Shown: piece by piece, positions 14,683 through 17,910 of the stretch
Layout: every line of letters begins with the position of its first letter
Numbering within the stretch: the stretch's first letter is position 1
NCBI GenBank assembly: GCA_937976325.1
Contig: CALJSD010000070.1
Location: 1 to 17,910, forward strand
Origin: an uncultured Carnobacterium sp.
GTDB taxonomy: Bacteria > Bacillota > Bacilli > Lactobacillales > Aerococcaceae
Direction of reading: 5' to 3'
DNA: 17,910 nt
The notes under the pieces: generated by a model
What the model saw: the letters and a program-made list of their open reading frames with translations, nothing else
Database searches by the model: none
What the model was told of the DNA's origin: nothing
Made by a program: the position numbers and the translations under genes

Positions 14683-15820
14683 TTTCTTCACCTGCTTTAT
14701 AAAATTCAAATGGATCTGTAAAAGTTTCACTTTCGATGACTGTTACATCCCAATTATTTTCTTCTTTCCATTCATTAACCCATTTGGCTAATTGTTTTCG
14801 ACAAACGACTTCGATATGATGCCCAGCGTCCACTAAGAATAATGGAGTTTCTTGAATATCATGCGCCGTATGATAGAAAATATCACCTGTTACAAAGGCA
14901 TCCGCACCGTTTCTTAGTGCATCCAAATAGTAATTTCCACCGGAACCACCCATTACAGCAACTCTTGAAATGAGGCCATCTGGGTTCACGCGAGAAGGAA
15001 CATATCGTAAGCCCTTAAGATTAAATCGCTCAGTAACAAATGCGATAAATTCATCTTCATTCATCTCTTTAGGAAGATTTCCTACACGCCCAAAACCTAA
15101 AGTCTTTCCAGCATTCTTCAATGAGAAGACGTCGATTGCTGGTTCTTCGTAAGGATGAGCTTCTCTTAAGGAGCGTAAAACATCACTTAACACTTCTTCA
15201 GAGCAAACAACCTCAAGTTTCACTTCTTCTACAAATTCTGGTTTACTTAACGATCCGATTGCAGGATTTGCCCCTTCAACCGGTGTGAACTGGCCAACTC
15301 CTGAACTTTGGAACGCACAATCTTTATAGTTGTCTCCAATTGTCCCAGCTCCCGCTTCAAACATCGCTTCTAGAACCGTATTTGCTTCGTTCTTAGGAAC
15401 ATAAGTCACGACTTTAACAGAAGGAATGGTTGTCGTTGGAGACATCACTGTTACATCCGATAATAGCAATTCATCTGCCAGCCAATCATTCACGCCGCCT
15501 TCAACGACATCAAGGTTGGTATGTGCTGCGTACACCGCAATATCATGCTTCAAAATTTGTTGGAACATTTTGTTTTGCGGAACGGTTAAATCAAATAACG
15601 CAACTGGTCTAAAAATTGGCGGATGATGCGCAATAATTAAATCAACGTTTTTTGCAATGGCTTCTTCGATGACACTTGGACGAATATCCAGCGTCGTCAT
15701 AATCAATTTAACTTCTTGATTCCAATCTCCAAAATGAAGTCCAATGGGGTCTTTAGGAACCGAAAGACTCTTTGGTACACGTTTTTCAAAACGGCTTACC
15801 ACATCTCTAACTGTTGGCAC
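14675..15820 (-). CDS. Nif3-like dinuclear metal-center protein (YqfO/DUF34 family)
   Basis: This belongs to the widespread Nif3/DUF34 family. Its members bind two metal ions and have been proposed as GTP cyclohydrolase I-like or metal-handling proteins, but the function is not settled. The product has 381 residues with the GTG start at 15820, which lies 9 bases after AAGGAG; a TTG six bases upstream is too close to that site. The metal residues are visible: His65-His66 in AHHPP, Asp104 in HTNLD, and His334 with Glu337 in DAGHHIEV. The long Gram-positive form has a CutA/PII-like insertion at about 136-232, with HPYEEPA at 222-228, and it is complete here. It overlaps trmK by 14 bases and pepT by 8. 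Adjacency to trmK is the common Firmicutes order (yqfN-yqfO). Confidence 0.92.
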   Translation of the reverse strand: MPTVRDVVSRFEKRVPKSLSVPKDPIGLHFGDWNQEVKLIMTTLDIRPSVIEEAIAKNVDLIIAHHPPIFRPVALFDLTVPQNKMFQQILKHDIAVYAAHTNLDVVEGGVNDWLADELLLSDVTVMSPTTTIPSVKVVTYVPKNEANTVLEAMFEAGAGTIGDNYKDCAFQSSGVGQFTPVEGANPAIGSLSKPEFVEEVKLEVVCSEEVLSDVLRSLREAHPYEEPAIDVFSLKNAGKTLGFGRVGNLPKEMNEDEFIAFVTERFNLKGLRYVPSRVNPDGLISRVAVMGGSGGNYYLDALRNGADAFVTGDIFYHTAHDIQETPLFLVDAGHHIEVVCRKQLAKWVNEWKEENNWDVTVIESETFTDPFEFYKAGEENA

Positions 15821-16514
15821 GATCAATCACTCCTTGCAATTCATTAAACGCTTTTTCAAACTGCTCAATTTTTTCATGTTGAGGCGTCTTACTCTTCTGT
15901 AATTGTTCCAAAATCTCTTTGCTTTTACGGTTCATTCGATTCCATTTTGCAACACATAAATCTGTTGGTTCTTTCAATAAAATAGGACCGTATTTTAATT
16001 CTAGTTCTGTGTATTCTACACGTTCGTTTACAGGTTCAGCGACAATAATTTCATATAGGCGATGGTTATCTTCAACAACAGTCTCATGAGTAATCCGATA
16101 CGAATGATTCATTAACCATTCACGTACGAAATGCTCAGCGACGTTTGGTTGAAGAATGAGTCGCTCATGACCGTTTAAATGACCGCCATTGTATCCAGCT
16201 TCTAGGATGCGAGAAATGAGTTCTCCGCCCATTCCACAAATCGTAACAGCAGTGATACCATCTTCTTTCGAAAGAATCTGCAACCCGTCCCCTAATCGAA
16301 CTTCAATGCGGTCTTCCATGCGGTAATCACGAACGGTTTGTTTAGCCGATAAAAACGGCCCCTCAACTACTTCACCCGCAATCGCTGAAGTAATCTGGTT
16401 ATTTTGAATTAAATACACTGGTAAATACGCATGGTCACTCCCAACATCGCATACCTTTGAACCGTTTAGAACAAAACTAGCAACTCGAGTTAATCGTTCT
16501 CCTAATTCAATCAT
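15807..16514 (-). CDS. trmK: tRNA (adenine(22)-N1)-methyltransferase
   Basis: TrmK methylates N1 of adenine 22 in the D-arm of tRNA using SAM. The 235 residues match the family. The Rossmann-type SAM motif is VCDVGSDHAYLP at 21-32, followed by an acidic GEVVEGP turn at 47-53, LGDGLQIL at 74-81 and the family motif TICGMGGELI at 91-100. The C-terminal part (about 170-230) is helical and highly charged, as in the coiled-coil tail of YqfN. A weak ribosome site, AGAGGT, lies five bases before the ATG, and 24 bases separate it from the DeoR-type gene. The end overlaps the Nif3-type gene. The enzyme is common in Gram-positive bacteria and absent from humans. Confidence 0.94.
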   Translation of the reverse strand: MIELGERLTRVASFVLNGSKVCDVGSDHAYLPVYLIQNNQITSAIAGEVVEGPFLSAKQTVRDYRMEDRIEVRLGDGLQILSKEDGITAVTICGMGGELISRILEAGYNGGHLNGHERLILQPNVAEHFVREWLMNHSYRITHETVVEDNHRLYEIIVAEPVNERVEYTELELKYGPILLKEPTDLCVAKWNRMNRKSKEILEQLQKSKTPQHEKIEQFEKAFNELQGVIDRANS

Positions 16515-16538
16515 TTTATACCTCTACATTCTTTTTCA

Positions 16539-17306
16539 TTACGAAATAAATAACACTTTCACACCAATACTCTTTAAATAAGCCACTGTTTCAGGGTCAG
16601 CGGTATGATCTGTAATTAAATGAGTAATCATATTACAGTCAGCCGTATGGAAGTTTGAATCACGACCCACTTTAAATCCTTCTGTTACGATGATGCGGTG
16701 CCCTGTCGTACGTTCTAAAATCACACGGTTCACAGCAGTCTCTGGAAGCGCATAGGTCGAAATCCCGTTTTTACTAATTCCACCAACTCCTAAGAAGCAA
16801 ATATCTGCTCTAGCTTTTGAGAATGAGTTAATCGCGAAATCCCCGACAAGAGATTTTTTCTGTTCGAAAATCTCCCCACCACTAATCACAATGGACGCTT
16901 TCGTGGTTGGCTTTTTGAAGATGGAGCGACCATTATTCGTTAAGATTGTAACGTTGGCATCTGCTAGAAAATTTAATAACAAAAAGGCAGTAGAGCCTGA
17001 GTTAATAAAGACCATATCATGATCTCTTACTAATCCCGCGGCTCTTCTTGCGATGTTTTTCTTCATGGAATTATATTGAATTTGTTCCACGTTTTCTTTT
17101 TTTATTTTTCCAGCAAGATACCTTGCGCCTCCGTAGAAGCGCTCGATAACTCCTTGGTCTTCAAATTGCTGTAAATCTCTTCGAATGGTGATTTCAGAAA
17201 CTTCTAAGTCTTTCGATAAGTCTTCGACAGACATCTCGTGGTTTTCTTGTAAAAGCTGAAGGATACGTTGTTGTCGTTTAAACACAACCCCTTTACTACT
17301 CTTCAA
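16539..17306 (-). CDS. DeoR/GlpR-family transcriptional regulator
   Basis: This is a DNA-binding regulator of the DeoR/GlpR family, whose members usually sense a sugar phosphate and repress sugar or nucleoside genes. The 255 residues have an N-terminal winged helix-turn-helix (about 10-62) with the signature VSEITIRRDLQQFEDQGVIERFYGG at 36-60, and a C-terminal DeoRC effector domain (about 80-240). That domain holds FINSGSTA at 100-107, LTNN at 122-125 and a GVGGIS motif. The start is TTG, eight bases after AAAGGAGG; the next in-frame GTG has no ribosome site. No sugar transporter, kinase or catabolic gene is adjacent. It lies 34 bases after aspS and 24 before trmK, so its target genes are elsewhere or unknown. 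Link to deoD in this window is not supported. Confidence 0.92.
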   Translation of the reverse strand: MKSSKGVVFKRQQRILQLLQENHEMSVEDLSKDLEVSEITIRRDLQQFEDQGVIERFYGGARYLAGKIKKENVEQIQYNSMKKNIARRAAGLVRDHDMVFINSGSTAFLLLNFLADANVTILTNNGRSIFKKPTTKASIVISGGEIFEQKKSLVGDFAINSFSKARADICFLGVGGISKNGISTYALPETAVNRVILERTTGHRIIVTEGFKVGRDSNFHTADCNMITHLITDHTADPETVAYLKSIGVKVLFIS

Positions 17307-17340
17307 AGTTTCTTCCTCCTTTTAGAAATCCATTCAGGTC

Positions 17341-17910
17341 TTATTTAATTTTTAATGAAAGCTCATCTAGTTGTTTTGCTGACACTTCACTTGGAGCTTG
17401 TGTCATTGGATCCACAGCTGAGCTATTCTTAGGAAACGCGATGACTTCACGGATGTTGTCTTCGCCAGCTAGTAACATTACTAAACGGTCTAACCCAAGA
17501 GCAATTCCTCCGTGTGGTGGGAATCCGTAATCTAATGCGTCTAATAAGAATCCAAATTGACTTTCCGCAGATTCTTTTGTAAATCCTAAAACTTTGAACA
17601 TCGCTTCTTGCATATCGCGACGGTAAATACGTAATGAACCTCCACCTAATTCATATCCGTTTAATACGATATCGTAGGCTTGTGCTTTCGCTCCTGCTGG
17701 ATCATCGATTAATGCTTGGAAATCTTCGTTCACTGGACGAGTGAATGGGTGGTGCATTGCAACATAACGATTTTCTTCAGCGTCATGTTCTAATAATGGC
17801 CAATCAACAACCCATAGGAAGTTGAACTTGTTAGTATCGATTAAGTTATGTTTCTTACCGAAGTGTAAACGTAATTCAGATAATGATTGAGCAACCACTG
17901 ATGGTTTGTC
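17341..17910 (-). CDS. aspS: Aspartyl-tRNA synthetase, C-terminal part (runs off the right edge)
   Basis: This is the final 189 residues of a class II aminoacyl-tRNA synthetase that charges tRNA-Asp (or also tRNA-Asn in organisms using the indirect route). The frame stays open through the last base of the window, so the internal GTG at 17898 is not a start. The visible part holds FLWVVDWPLLEHD, AMHHPFTRP, the GGGSLRIYRRDMQ stretch, the long HGGIALGLDRLVMLLAG segment that forms class II motif 3, and AFPKNSSAVDPMTQAPS near the end. These mark bacterial AspRS. Most of the gene, including the anticodon-binding domain and motif 2, lies outside. The stop is 34 bases before the DeoR-type start, with no terminator between them, so they are probably co-transcribed. 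Confidence 0.96.
   Translation of the reverse strand, partial: DKPSVVAQSLSELRLHFGKKHNLIDTNKFNFLWVVDWPLLEHDAEENRYVAMHHPFTRPVNEDFQALIDDPAGAKAQAYDIVLNGYELGGGSLRIYRRDMQEAMFKVLGFTKESAESQFGFLLDALDYGFPPHGGIALGLDRLVMLLAGEDNIREVIAFPKNSSAVDPMTQAPSEVSAKQLDELSLKIK

Noticed and set aside
14683..14730. Longer PepT reading frame with 16 extra N-terminal residues
   Set aside because: It would overlap the Nif3-type gene more deeply, lacks a ribosome site, and exceeds the usual PepT length.
17341..17898. A separate 185-residue protein starting at GTG 17898
   Set aside because: The frame is open to the end of the window and the sequence is internal AspRS; it is a cut gene, not a short one.
1..17910. CRISPR array, transposon ends, phage genes or tRNA genes
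   Set aside because: No regularly spaced repeats, transposase, integrase or cloverleaf-like segment was found on either strand; all gaps are short.

Overview
The window is AT-rich chromosomal DNA from a low-GC Gram-positive bacterium, most likely of the Lactobacillales. Support comes from strong AAAGGAGG-type ribosome sites, RbgA, TrmK and RqcH of Bacillus type, a D-lactate dehydrogenase and several lactic-acid-bacteria-like peptidases. The gene set would suit the Carnobacteriaceae or Aerococcaceae (for example a Granulicatella-like organism), but the family is an inference. No transposase, phage gene, CRISPR array, tRNA or rRNA was seen. No stretch longer than about 210 bases lacks a gene, and only one gene (hemolysin III family) lies on the + strand.

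Layout, read in the direction of transcription from the right edge. (1) 17910 to 9885 (-): the 3' end of aspS, then a DeoR-type regulator, trmK, a Nif3/YqfO protein, pepT, rqcH, pcp and hemW. These are tightly packed, with gaps of 9 to 34 bases and two overlaps, so they probably share transcripts. Most are housekeeping: tRNA charging and modification, ribosome quality control, peptide breakdown and heme handling. (2) 9868 to 7677 (-): an AEC-family carrier and a D-lactate dehydrogenase. A promoter with operator-like dyads precedes the carrier, and a terminator-like hairpin lies between the two genes. (3) 6901 to 7663 (+): the hemolysin III family gene, with a near-consensus promoter and a bidirectional terminator shared with the converging D-LDH gene. 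(4) 6750 to 3814 (-): deoD, a C-terminal processing protease and signal peptidase I, ending in a terminator. (5) 3772 to 2979 (-): a single mgtC-type gene with its own promoter and terminator. (6) 2926 to 2169 (-): a single nitroreductase gene with a perfect palindrome at its probable transcription start. (7) 2125 to 1 (-): rbgA, rnhB and the start of dprA. A hairpin with a T-run sits between rnhB and dprA, and its 3' arm contains the dprA ribosome site.

I see no convincing new multi-gene defence or mobile system. The most interesting signals are regulatory: the terminator that doubles as a lid on the dprA ribosome site, the two palindromes at the carrier/D-LDH promoter with the hairpin that separates the pair, the operator-like palindrome at the nitroreductase gene, and a sugar-type regulator embedded in a translation-linked gene run. 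Several gene starts are corrected here from ribosome-site position: nitroreductase, lepB, hemolysin III, pepT and the Nif3 gene.
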